Shown here: in pieces, positions 9,801 through 17,336 of the stretch
How the letters are laid out: each line of letters opens with the position of its first letter
How positions within the stretch are numbered: position 1 is the stretch's first letter
Assembly (NCBI GenBank): GCA_029978905.1
Contig: JAPOIM010000031.1
Span: 1-46,135 of the forward strand
Direction: 5' to 3'
DNA length: 46,135 nt
Source of the DNA: Planctomycetota bacterium
Lineage (GTDB): Bacteria > Planctomycetota > Planctomycetia > Pirellulales > UBA1268
Position numbers and translations under genes: made by a program
The notes under the pieces: model-generated
Databases searched by the model: none
What the model was told of the DNA's origin: nothing
Seen by the model: only the letters and a program-made list of their open reading frames with translations

Positions 9801-12800
9801 AGGTCGACAGCCTTGAGATTGTGCTGGCTCGCTCCGCGAACCGCGATCGATGGTGGGCCCGGGTCGATCGAGGCCTGGGCGACTTCGGCGGTGAGTTCCT
9901 CGAGGCTGACCGGTGCCGCCGCGCGGCCGCGGCGGCGTGGTGTAGCGGCGGCTTCCGCGTCGAGCATCGCGCGGAGCGCTTGGCCGGTAAGCGACGCCTT
10001 GGTGGCAGCCACCTTCTCAGGAGGTCCGCAGACCACCACCTCGCCTCCGCCCGCGCCTCCTTCGGGGCCGAGATCGATCACATGATCCGCCCGCTTCACC
10101 ACGTCGAGATTGTGCTCGACCACGAGCACGGTGTTGCCTGCTTCGACCAGCCGCTCCAGCACCCCGATCAGCTGCTTCACATCGTGCATGTGCAGGCCGG
10201 TGGTGGGTTCGTCGAGGATGTAGAGCGTGCGTCCGGTCGACCGCTTCGCCAGTTCGCGGGAGAGTTTGACCCGCTGGGCTTCGCCGCCGGAGAGCGTGGG
10301 GGAAGCCTGGCCGAGATGCAGGTAGTCGAGGCCAACGTCGCAAAGCGTGCCGAGCTTTCGCTCGATGTCGTGGCATCCCGCAAACAGCTCGAGAGCTTCG
10401 CCGATCTCCATGTTGAGCACTTCGGCGACGTTGCGACCCTTCCAGCGGACTTCGAGCGTGTCTTTGGCGAAGCGGGCGCCGCCGCAGGCTTCGCAGGTGA
10501 CCCACACGTCGGCCAAGAAGTCCATGTCGAGCCGCACCGAGCCATGCCCTTCGCATGCCTCACAGCGCCCGCCGGCCACATTGAAACTGAAGCGGCCTGG
10601 CTTCCAGCCCCGCTTCCGCGCCTCGGGCAGCATCGTGAAGAGGTTGCGGATGTCGTCCCACACCTTCACGTATGTGGCAGGGTTGCTCCGCGGTGTGCGG
10701 CCGATCGGCGACTGATCGATCACGATCACCTTGTCCACATGCTCCACGCCCCAGATCGCGTCGTAGTCGCCAGGGGTCGCCGTCTCGCTGCCAAGGGCCA
10801 GCCGCATTGCTGGCTCAAGCACGTCGCCGACCAGCGAACTCTTGCCGCTGCCGGAGATGCCGGTCACGCACACGAGCATCCCGAGGGGAATGTCGACGTC
10901 GACCTTCTTGAGGTTGTTGTGCCGCACGCCTTCGAGTCTGAGCCGTTCGCCATTACCGCTGCGGCGTGTGGCCGGCACCTCGATCCGCTCACGACCCGCG
11001 AGGTAATCCCCGGTGATGCTCCGCGGGCTCTTGGCGATCTGCTCGGGCCGGCCCACGGCCACCACCTCACCGCCCCGCTTGCCAGGACCAGGGCCAAAGT
11101 CGACGACCCAATCGGCGGCCCGGATCGTTTCCTCGTCGTGCTCGACGACCACGACGGTGTTGCCCTTGTCGCGCAGCTCGGCGAGCGCCGCGAGCAATCG
11201 CGTGTTGTCGCGCGGATGCAGGCCGATCGACGGTTCGTCGAGCACGTAGAGCACGCCCGAAAGCCCTGACCCGATTTGGGCGGCCAGCCGAATCCGCTGG
11301 CTTTCGCCGCCGGAGAGGGTGGGGGCGCGGCGTTCGAGTGAGAGGTAGCCCAGCCCTACTTCGTCGAGAAAGGAGAGCCGGCTGGTGATCTCCTTCAGCA
11401 GCTCCGAGCCGATCACGGCTTGGGTGCCGTCGAGTTCGAGGCCCGCAAAGAACGTTCGCGCGTTGGCAATCGGCAGAGCACACAGCTGATCGATCGAGAG
11501 TTCGACGCGGTCGTCGGGGGTGCGGCTTGGTGTTTTTCGGCTGGTCGCCTTTCCCTTGCTGCTGGCCTTCGCCGGCTGCGGTGCAGGATTGGCTCCGCGG
11601 AGGGTGACCGCTCGCGACTGAGGAGAGAGCCGTGCGCCTTCACAGACGTGGCACGGCGTGATCGACATGTACTTTTCCAGCTGCCGCTTTTGGATGCCGC
11701 TCTTCGCGTTTCGCCAGCGGGCGGCCAGCATTGCGAGCAACCCTTCAAACTTGGTCTTCGTGCCGCGTTTGCCTCCTTTGAACGCCAGCTTGATCTCTTG
11801 CATGCCGGTGCCTTCCAGCCAGATCTTTTTCTGGGCCGGGGTCAGCTCGTTCCAGGGCGTTTCAAGCATGAAGCCATCGGACAGTTTTTTCTTGGCCTCT
11901 GCATGCCGCGACACCCCCACCAGCAGTCTGCGGAGCCAGCGAGGCATCTCACGGAGGCGGCCGAGCAACTGCATCGCTCCATTGCGAATTGAGCGGCTGG
12001 GGTCGGTGATCAGCTTTGCGGGATCGATGCCGTAGATATCGCCGAGGCCGTCGCAGGCGGAGCAGGCCCCTTGCGGGCTATTGAAACTAAAGAGCTGCGG
12101 CTCGGCGGCAGGAAAGCTTGTGCCACACTGCGTGCAGGAGAACCGGCTGGAGAGGACGAGGTCGTCGGCGGGATCGGAGGCGGGCAGTTCACGAGCCCCG
12201 CCGGGCGTGCGCTGGGCGGGCGCATCGGCCGCAATCGCGACGAGGCCATCGCCAACGCTCAAGGAAAGTTGGACGGCGTCGGCCAAGCGGCTCCGCGATT
12301 CCTCGCTGGGAATCAGCCGGTCTACCACCACATCGATCGAGTGTTTGAGTTGCTTCTCCAGGGGCGGTGGATCGTCGACGCGGATGATGCGGCCATCCAC
12401 CCGGGCCCGCGTGAAGCCCTGCCGCACAAGGTCGGTGAAGAGGTCGCGGTGTTCTCCCTTGGCTTCTCGCACCAGCGGTGCGAGCACCATCACATGCTGG
12501 TCACGGCGTGCGGAAAGAATCCGCTCCACGATCTGGTCGCGTGGCTGCGCCTCGAGCACCGTGCCGCATTCCGGGCAGTGGGCCGTGCCGACGCGGGCGT
12601 AGAGCACCCGCAGGAAGTCGTGGATCTCGGTCATCGTGGCCACGGTCGACCGTGGGTTGTGACCGGCCGACTTCTGGGCGATCGAGATGGAAGGGGAGAG
12701 GCCGGTCACGCTCTCGACGTCGGGCCGTGGGAGCTGTCCGAGAAACTGCCTGGCGAAGGTGGAGAGGCTCTCGACATAGCGCCGCTGCCCTTCGGCGTAG

Positions 12801-12940
12801 AGCGTGTCGAAGGCCAGGCTCGATTTTCCAGAGCCGCTGACCCCGGTCAGACAGACAAGCCGTCCCCGCGGCAAGCCGACCGTGACGTTGCGGAGATTGT
12901 GTTCACGGGCACCCCGGACGACGATCGGTGGAACGTGCAT
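6866..12940 (-). CDS. uvrA: Tandem double-length excinuclease ABC subunit A
   Basis: 2024 residues, about twice the usual 940-residue UvrA. UvrA is the ATPase that finds bulky DNA lesions, loads UvrB and starts nucleotide excision repair. Four Walker A loops are visible: GVSGSGKS at 33-40, GISGSGKS near 690, GPSGSGKT near 1055 and near 1660. Four ABC signatures are visible near 540, 880, 1507 and 1855 (for example LSGGESQRIRLA). Each half has CxxC zinc modules, including CEACEGHG and CEHCDGLG followed by the DVWV-CEAC segment. The halves join through a basic linker (PRRRGRAAAP) near 970-1000, and a Lys/Arg-rich tail ends the protein. The first half also has a Ser/Lys-rich insert near 485. The start is the ATG at 12938-12940, just before the conserved PPIVVRGAREHNL; an upstream ATG at 13063 would add an unconserved leader. 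TACAAT reading leftward at 12984-12979 could be a -10. Double UvrA is known from Chlamydiae. Confidence 0.95.
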   Translation of the reverse strand: MHVPPIVVRGAREHNLRNVTVGLPRGRLVCLTGVSGSGKSSLAFDTLYAEGQRRYVESLSTFARQFLGQLPRPDVESVTGLSPSISIAQKSAGHNPRSTVATMTEIHDFLRVLYARVGTAHCPECGTVLEAQPRDQIVERILSARRDQHVMVLAPLVREAKGEHRDLFTDLVRQGFTRARVDGRIIRVDDPPPLEKQLKHSIDVVVDRLIPSEESRSRLADAVQLSLSVGDGLVAIAADAPAQRTPGGARELPASDPADDLVLSSRFSCTQCGTSFPAAEPQLFSFNSPQGACSACDGLGDIYGIDPAKLITDPSRSIRNGAMQLLGRLREMPRWLRRLLVGVSRHAEAKKKLSDGFMLETPWNELTPAQKKIWLEGTGMQEIKLAFKGGKRGTKTKFEGLLAMLAARWRNAKSGIQKRQLEKYMSITPCHVCEGARLSPQSRAVTLRGANPAPQPAKASSKGKATSRKTPSRTPDDRVELSIDQLCALPIANARTFFAGLELDGTQAVIGSELLKEITSRLSFLDEVGLGYLSLERRAPTLSGGESQRIRLAAQIGSGLSGVLYVLDEPSIGLHPRDNTRLLAALAELRDKGNTVVVVEHDEETIRAADWVVDFGPGPGKRGGEVVAVGRPEQIAKSPRSITGDYLAGRERIEVPATRRSGNGERLRLEGVRHNNLKKVDVDIPLGMLVCVTGISGSGKSSLVGDVLEPAMRLALGSETATPGDYDAIWGVEHVDKVIVIDQSPIGRTPRSNPATYVKVWDDIRNLFTMLPEARKRGWKPGRFSFNVAGGRCEACEGHGSVRLDMDFLADVWVTCEACGGARFAKDTLEVRWKGRNVAEVLNMEIGEALELFAGCHDIERKLGTLCDVGLDYLHLGQASPTLSGGEAQRVKLSRELAKRSTGRTLYILDEPTTGLHMHDVKQLIGVLERLVEAGNTVLVVEHNLDVVKRADHVIDLGPEGGAGGGEVVVCGPPEKVAATKASLTGQALRAMLDAEAAATPRRRGRAAAPVSLEELTAEVAQASIDPGPPSIAVRGASQHNLKAVDLDIPRGEMTVCCGPSGSGKTSLAFDTLYAEGQRRYVESLSPYARQFVGQVPKPIFERIDGLSPAVAIEQRSTGSTPRSTVGTLTEMYDYFRVLAARLGAMHCPECGVPTAAQSVDAVVDRMLTDTPGARLLLLAPVELKVGQSAESFFAGLRAAGFVRVRIDGVTSHLDDKPTLDRKQKSRIEIVIDRVAANPESRSRLASSVEAAFDAGNGTMIVAEAVSDRDEPDWPVTVHSRRLACPSCGRGFRPLEPRQFSFNSPLGWCPSCDGIGTRTGIEHQALIANPQASLREGALDLWPDLADPVAAAMIEALAGRLHLPLDVPFAELSGLALRPLFEGTGDAWIEVPRFGFSFQYRGLETACEEAARLVVALRGRVDAVMGEVPCSECGGSRLEEVATAVTLFGRTLDVWCRMPLGRLAEELAAITLTTQEQRIADDLLRELRSRVEFLVDVGLDYLDLARPAGSLSGGEMQRIRLAAQVGSGLTGVLYVLDEPTIGLHPRDTHRLIRAMTKLRDLGNTLVVVEHDRDVVNAADTAVDFGPGSGREGGSVVAQASPAALVGDAKSITGPYLAKRRAHEQAMAAKNHRRREPAGWLSVEGIRHRTLRDLDVAFPLGVLAAVTGPSGSGKTSLVLEVLSKALARRLHAAREQPGAHQAIRGLENIDKVILVDQQAIGNTPGSTPATYTGVFDPIRQLFAKVPEARKRGLTPRDFSFNVAGGRCEHCDGLGQRRVEMHFLPDVWVECEACRGRRYSSETLAATWHGKSIADVLEMSVADAAAFFSTSPQIARILNTLVDVGLGYVRLGQPAPQLSGGEAQRVKLSRELAKPGTGSTLYILDEPTTGLHFSDIEKLLAVLERLVDAGNTVIVVEHNLEVIAAADWVIDMGPEAGDGGGRVVVEGPPEDVVIHAQRWRQQQAHANGQSPAGGLLRSYTGEALDAFGLEIDTTFVAATPAAAPKAAAKKPRKLSTRRATKRSAGR

Positions 12941-13047
12941 AGATGAAACAAGGAGCAAGGGTGTGGAACTCTGGCGGCATTGTAGGCTGTCGCGGGCGAA
13001 GCCTCGGCCGGTTCCCTTCGCACCGGCCTCTCCCGCGGAAAACAGCC

Positions 13048-13620
13048 ATGAACGCTCCTGCATCCCGACTCCGCCCGCCCCCCTGCCTGGTCGTGATGGG
13101 GGTGTCTGCCTGCGGGAAGAGCGAGGTGGGTCGCGGTGTCGCCCAGCGTCTCGGTGGCGTCTTTATTGATGGCGACGATCACCATCCCGACGAAAACGTT
13201 TCCAAGATGGCCGCGGGCACGCCCCTGGCGGAGGAGGACCGCTGGCCCTGGCTCGATGCGCTGCACGCGATCATCGAAGGGCACCTTGCCGACGCGCCGA
13301 CGGACTGTCCGCTCGTGGTCGCCTGCTCGGCCCTCAAGCAGATCTACCGCGAACGGCTGCAGCGAGGCCTGCCGCCGGGGCAGGTGCGGTTTGTGCACCT
13401 CGACGTCGACTTTGAGGGAGCCCTCGCTCGCATTGAGAACCGCCGCGACCACTTCATGAAGGGCCGCCACATGCTCGAAGACCAGTTCCGCGTGCTCGAG
13501 TCGCTCACACCCACCGAGGTTGCCGCCGGCAGCTTCGCCGTCGATGCGGCGCAGGGGATCCCCGAGGTCGTCGAGGCTGTCGTGCGGCAACTGCGTTTGA
13601 ACGCGGATCCGCAAGACTGA
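13048..13620 (+). CDS. gntK: Gluconokinase
   Basis: A 190-residue protein that phosphorylates D-gluconate to 6-phosphogluconate using ATP, in the cytoplasm. The P-loop GVSACGKS is at residues 18-25, and it is followed by the family blocks DGDDHHP and DRWPWL, then CSALK and GRHML, in the order expected for GntK/IdnK. The length matches the family, apart from a short N-terminal extension. The ATG at 13048 lies 12 residues before the first conserved block; longer upstream frames overlap the uvrA promoter region. It is divergent from uvrA (107-bp gap) and convergent with the GntP-type permease gene, so the two gluconate genes are not in one transcript but sit side by side. Confidence 0.9.
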   Translation: MNAPASRLRPPPCLVVMGVSACGKSEVGRGVAQRLGGVFIDGDDHHPDENVSKMAAGTPLAEEDRWPWLDALHAIIEGHLADAPTDCPLVVACSALKQIYRERLQRGLPPGQVRFVHLDVDFEGALARIENRRDHFMKGRHMLEDQFRVLESLTPTEVAAGSFAVDAAQGIPEVVEAVVRQLRLNADPQD

Positions 13621-13656
13621 GGAGGATTGCCAGGCCTGGAGATACCTTGTCTTCGC

Positions 13657-15054
13657 CTAGGTCATCGTGGAGAGGATCAGGTGCGCGAGGAGAATGAAGC
13701 CGAGGCCGGCGACGGACACGATCGTTTCCACGATCGTCCAGGTGCGGAGGGTTTCCCCAACGGTCAGGCCGAGGAAGCGGCCCACCATCCAGAAGCCTGA
13801 GTCGTTGACATGGCTGGCGATCGACGCGCCCGCTGCGATGGCCAGCACGGCGAGGGCAGGGAACCATGCCGGCTGTGTCGCCGTTGCAGCCACCCCAATG
13901 GCGTCGCCCGTAGCGCCAGGCGTGATCAGTTCCACCACCAGGCCGGCTGCCGTGATCATCGCGACCGTGGCAGAGCCTTGCAGCAAGCGGATGACGGCCG
14001 CGACGAGCCAGGCCATCACGAGCGTGGGGAGGGCGGTGTCGGCGAGGGCCGAGGCCACCGCACTGCCAATCCCGGAATCGATCAGCACCTGCTTAAACAC
14101 GCCGCCTGCTCCGGTCACCAGCAAGATCACGCCTGCCGGAGCAAGACCCTGCTCCGCCACACGTTGCACGCGCGAGGCGGGCATGCCCAGGCGAATGCCG
14201 AGGAAGTAAAAAGTGCCAAAGGTGGCCAGCAGCAAGGCGGTGATCGGGTTGCCAACCAAGGCAAAGTACTTCGCGACCACGGCCTCTTTGCCGAGCACGG
14301 TCCGCACGATCGTCTCACCCACAATCAAAGCGATCGGCAAGACGAGCAGCAGGAGCACGATGGCTACCGAAGGCTCGCGCAAGGGAGCCTGGCCCGGGTG
14401 GTCCGAATCGCGGCTGGCCACCAGCGGCGGATTGCCGGCCGCCTGTTTTGCCAGCACGCTGCCCGAGATGAGCGCGGTGACAATCAGCGTGGGCAAGCCG
14501 GTGGCGATCCCCAGGGCGATCACCCAGCCGAGGTCGGCCGAGAGCAGCTGCGCCACCGTTGTGGGGCCTGGCGTGGGGGGCACAAAGGCGTGCGTGACGG
14601 CCATCCCAGAGAGCATCGGAAGCGCGTAGACCGTCACGTTGCGGCCGGTACGTCTGGCGGCAGCCACCGCCAAGGGCAGCACCATCACCAGGGCCACGTC
14701 GAGAAACACGGGGATGCAGACGAGGAAGCCCACCAGCCCCAGGGCCATGCCTGTGCGGGCCTCACCAAAGAACGACACCATCTTGCCGGCGAGTCGTTCG
14801 GCACCGCCCGATTCCTCGAGCATCATGCCAAACATCGAGCCAAGGCCGACCACGATCGCGACAAAGCCGAGCGTGTTTCCCATGCCGGTCTGTACCGACG
14901 TGAGCACGGTGTCGGGGGTCATGCCAGCGGCGAGGCCAACGCCAATCGCGGCGGTCAACAGCGAGACAAACGGATGAATCCGCAGCCACATCACCCCCAG
15001 GATCACCGCAGCCACGCCACCGACGGCGATCAACGCCAGTTGCCAGGTTTCCAT
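13657..15054 (-). CDS. GntP-family gluconate/aldonate:H+ symporter
   Basis: A 465-residue polytopic inner-membrane protein with roughly a dozen hydrophobic segments from the N-terminus (LALIAVGGVAAVILGVMW) to the C-terminus. The motif HAFVPPTPGPTTVAQLL is characteristic of GntP-family permeases, which import gluconate or related aldonates (E. coli GntT, GntU, GntP, IdnT). Length is close to the family norm of about 440-450. It is convergent with gluconokinase (36-bp gap) and divergent from the zinc dehydrogenase gene (98-bp gap). That neighbourhood supports gluconate or L-idonate as substrate. The exact substrate cannot be read from the sequence. Confidence 0.88.
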   Translation of the reverse strand: METWQLALIAVGGVAAVILGVMWLRIHPFVSLLTAAIGVGLAAGMTPDTVLTSVQTGMGNTLGFVAIVVGLGSMFGMMLEESGGAERLAGKMVSFFGEARTGMALGLVGFLVCIPVFLDVALVMVLPLAVAAARRTGRNVTVYALPMLSGMAVTHAFVPPTPGPTTVAQLLSADLGWVIALGIATGLPTLIVTALISGSVLAKQAAGNPPLVASRDSDHPGQAPLREPSVAIVLLLLVLPIALIVGETIVRTVLGKEAVVAKYFALVGNPITALLLATFGTFYFLGIRLGMPASRVQRVAEQGLAPAGVILLVTGAGGVFKQVLIDSGIGSAVASALADTALPTLVMAWLVAAVIRLLQGSATVAMITAAGLVVELITPGATGDAIGVAATATQPAWFPALAVLAIAAGASIASHVNDSGFWMVGRFLGLTVGETLRTWTIVETIVSVAGLGFILLAHLILSTMT

Positions 15055-15152
15055 CGATCGACCCCTCCCCTCGCAGTGCGTTCCCCAAACATTCTGGCCA
15101 CGAGGCTACCGTGCATCGTCATGGGCTGCCATCCGCCGTATGCTCGGCGTCT

Positions 15153-16211
15153 ATGAAAGCACTCCTTCTTGAACAGCCAGGCCAATTGGCCAGTGTTGAA
15201 ATCGATCCACCGCAGCCTGGTGCCGGCGAGGTGCGGATCCGTGTGGCCGCCTGCGGCATCTGCGGCAGCGACGTACACGGCTACACCGGTGAGTCGGGCC
15301 GTCGGATCCCGCCGCTGGTGATGGGTCATGAGGCGTCGGGCACGATCGATGCGGTCGGCGAGGGCGTGGCCGGGTTTGCCGTTGGTGATCGTGTGGCCCT
15401 CGACTCCACCGTGTTTTGCGGTGACTGCGACCACTGTCGTGCCGGCCAGGAAAACCTCTGCACGCACCGTCAGGTGCTCGGGGTGTCGTGCGGACCGTAC
15501 CGGCGGCACGGCTGTTTTGCCGAATACGCGGTGGTGCCCGCGCGGGGCGTCTATCCGATTCCAGACTCGCTCGACTTCGTGTCCGCCTCACTGCTGGAGC
15601 CGCTGACGATCGCCCTGCATGCGGTCAATCTCGGAGGGGCGGGGCCACACACCCGGTCCGCCGTGGTGGTCGGCTGCGGCATGATCGGGCTTTCGGTGAT
15701 TGCGGCGCTGCGGGCGCGCGGCGTGCAGAAGATCGCGGCGATCGATCTCGACGCCGACCGGCTTACGGCCGCCACCAAGCACGGGGCCTCGACCACAATC
15801 CCTGCCGGCGAGGCTGCCGGACGGGCGGCAGCCGCCTGGGCGGTGGGTGTGTCAGGTGCAGCCGAGGGTGATGTGGACGGTGCCGATCTTGTCATCGAAG
15901 CGGTGGGCAATACGCCGGCGGTGCAGACGGCCGTGGCTGCGGCCACACGCGGTGGAACGGTGGTGCTTGTGGGCAACATCGCGCCCTCGATCGAGTTGCC
16001 GTTGCAGCAGGTTGTGACGCGGCAACTGCGGCTGCAAGGATCCTGCTCGTCGGCCGGGTGCTATCCCGAGGCGATTCAACTCGCAGCAGACGGGGTCGTG
16101 GACTTGTCGAGTTTTGTCAGTCGTGTGGCACCGCTCTCAGAAGGAGCCGACTGGTTCACGCGGCTGCGGAACCACGAGCCTGGCCTGGTGAAGGTGGTCT
16201 TGGAACCGTAA
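15153..16211 (+). CDS. Zinc-dependent alcohol dehydrogenase, candidate L-idonate 5-dehydrogenase (IdnD-like)
   Basis: A 352-residue medium-chain dehydrogenase. Catalytic zinc ligands are visible as C37 (CGICGSDVHG) and H59-E60 (GHE). The structural zinc site is C89, C92, C95, C103. The Rossmann loop GCGMIG follows VVV, and the Asp in AIDLDADR at the end of strand 2 favours NAD+ over NADP+. It begins at the ATG at 15153; a longer in-frame start at 15111 would add unconserved residues. By family it could be L-idonate 5-dehydrogenase, sorbitol dehydrogenase or a relative. The gluconate 5-dehydrogenase-like SDR 45 bp downstream and the nearby GntP permease and gluconokinase favour IdnD: L-idonate to 5-keto-D-gluconate. 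Confidence 0.8.
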   Translation: MKALLLEQPGQLASVEIDPPQPGAGEVRIRVAACGICGSDVHGYTGESGRRIPPLVMGHEASGTIDAVGEGVAGFAVGDRVALDSTVFCGDCDHCRAGQENLCTHRQVLGVSCGPYRRHGCFAEYAVVPARGVYPIPDSLDFVSASLLEPLTIALHAVNLGGAGPHTRSAVVVGCGMIGLSVIAALRARGVQKIAAIDLDADRLTAATKHGASTTIPAGEAAGRAAAAWAVGVSGAAEGDVDGADLVIEAVGNTPAVQTAVAAATRGGTVVLVGNIAPSIELPLQQVVTRQLRLQGSCSSAGCYPEAIQLAADGVVDLSSFVSRVAPLSEGADWFTRLRNHEPGLVKVVLEP

Positions 16212-16255
16212 ACGCGACGGCCTGCCTTGGCCCGCATCTCAAGAGTGGAGTGGTG

Positions 16256-17056
16256 ATGACTGCAGACCTCTCGTTGTTTGATCTCTCAGGCCGCAAGGCA
16301 CTGGTCACCGGCGCGAGCCGTGGGCTTGGTCGACAGATGGCAGGTGCCTTGGCCAGGGCTGGAGCGGATCTTGTGATCACCGCACGGGATGCCTCGTCGC
16401 TGGCCGACACGGTGGCGGAGATTGAGGCCATCGGCCGTCGTGCGGTGGCCGTGCCCCTCGACCTCCGCGACGAAGCCAGCATCCGAGCAGCGGCGGCGGT
16501 GGCCGAGGAGGCCTCCGGTGGGATCGACATCCTCCTCAACAACGCCGGCTGCAACATCCGGAAGCCCTCTCTGGAGGTGGCGTGGGACGACTGGAACACG
16601 GTGGTTGACACCAACCTTCGCGGCATGTTCTTCATGACCCAGGAGATCGTTCGCGGGATGATCGCCCGGGGCCGCGGCCGGATCATCAACATCGGCAGCG
16701 TGACGAGCGTGTTTGGCTACGCCGGCCTGGCGGCCTACTCCGCAAGCCGTGGCGGCGTAAAGCAGCTCACGATGAGCCTCGCGGATGAGTTTGGTCCACA
16801 CGGCATCACGGTGAACTGTCTGGCTCCCGGCTGGTTTCGCACGGCCCAAAACGACGTGCTCTACCGAGACGAAGAGTGGCTTGAGTATCTCGTTGACCGG
16901 ATCCCGCTGCGGCGACCCGGCAAGGCGGACGACCTCGACGGCGCCGTGGTGTTTCTCGCTTCAGACGCGAGCCGCTACGTCAGCGGCCAGACGTTGCTCG
17001 TGGACGGCGGAATCACCACGGGATCGACTCGTGCCCTGCCGAAAGCGAAGCCCTGA
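16256..17056 (+). CDS. SDR oxidoreductase, gluconate 5-dehydrogenase-like (IdnO/Gno)
   Basis: A 266-residue short-chain dehydrogenase. The N-terminus LFDLSGRKALVTGASRGLG carries TGxxxGxG (18-25) and resembles gluconate 5-dehydrogenases, which interconvert 5-ketogluconate and gluconate. NNAG is present and catalytic Tyr is Y161. The catalytic motif reads YSASR, so the usual Lys of YxxxK is Arg165 (codon CGT at 16748-16750). The C-terminal LLVDGGI is standard. The ATG at 16256, with GGAG upstream, fits the family start; the frame extends upstream but overlaps the previous gene. It follows the zinc dehydrogenase by 45 bp, probably as one operon. Together they would turn idonate into gluconate for the kinase at 13048. 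Confidence 0.82.
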   Translation: MTADLSLFDLSGRKALVTGASRGLGRQMAGALARAGADLVITARDASSLADTVAEIEAIGRRAVAVPLDLRDEASIRAAAAVAEEASGGIDILLNNAGCNIRKPSLEVAWDDWNTVVDTNLRGMFFMTQEIVRGMIARGRGRIINIGSVTSVFGYAGLAAYSASRGGVKQLTMSLADEFGPHGITVNCLAPGWFRTAQNDVLYRDEEWLEYLVDRIPLRRPGKADDLDGAVVFLASDASRYVSGQTLLVDGGITTGSTRALPKAKP

Positions 17057-17064
17057 AGTCGTGC

Positions 17065-17093
17065 TGGACAGGGTTTGCCGGGCGTCTTACGAT
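17065..17093 (+). promoter_or_regulatory. Candidate sigma-70 promoter of the tRNA-Ala gene
   Basis: TGGACA (17065-17070, 5/6 to consensus) and TACGAT (17088-17093, 4/6) are spaced by exactly 17 bases. A start near 17100 would lie just before the tRNA 5' end at 17108. Confidence 0.45.
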
Positions 17094-17107
17094 CGTGGGT
17101 CCAAAGA

Positions 17108-17180
17108 GGGGCGGTAGCTCAACTGGGAGAGCGCGGCGTTCGCAATGCCGAGGTTGGGAGTTCGATCCTCCTCCGCTCCA
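17108..17180 (+). tRNA. tRNA-Ala (anticodon CGC)
   Basis: A 73-nt cloverleaf. The acceptor GGGGCGG (17108-17114) pairs with CCGCTCC (17173-17179), including the G3-U70 wobble pair that identifies alanine tRNAs. D-stem GCTC/GAGC, anticodon stem CGGCG/TGCCG with loop TTCGCAA (anticodon 17141-17143), 5-base variable loop, T-stem GGGAG/CTCCT with loop TTCGATC. The discriminator is A17180. The 3' CCA is not encoded. It reads GCG codons. Confidence 0.95.
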
Positions 17181-17250
17181 CTCCTCCACGTAGCCTGTTT
17201 CCACCCGCGGGCTTCGTAACACCCACCGGCTGGCCACACCTTCCAGCAGT

Positions 17251-17282
17251 TCACAGCTGCCAAAGGTCACAGCTGCCAAAAG
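17251..17282. repeat. Two adjacent 16-bp direct repeats upstream of the sigma factor gene
   Basis: TCACAGCTGCCAAAGG (17251-17266) is followed immediately by TCACAGCTGCCAAAAG (17267-17282), differing at one base. Each contains the palindrome CAGCTG. They end 54 bases before the sigma factor ATG, so they may be a regulator's paired binding sites or part of an autoregulated promoter. No other copy was noticed in the window. Confidence 0.5.
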
Positions 17283-17336
17283 TTCCGCACGACGGGCCGC
17301 ATGCCTAAAATGCATCGTCCGCCGGGAGGCGTAGCG

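Noticed and set aside
9821-11269. A 482-codon plus-strand frame inside uvrA
   Set aside because: Also antisense to uvrA. The predicted product is His/Asp/Arg-rich without domains.
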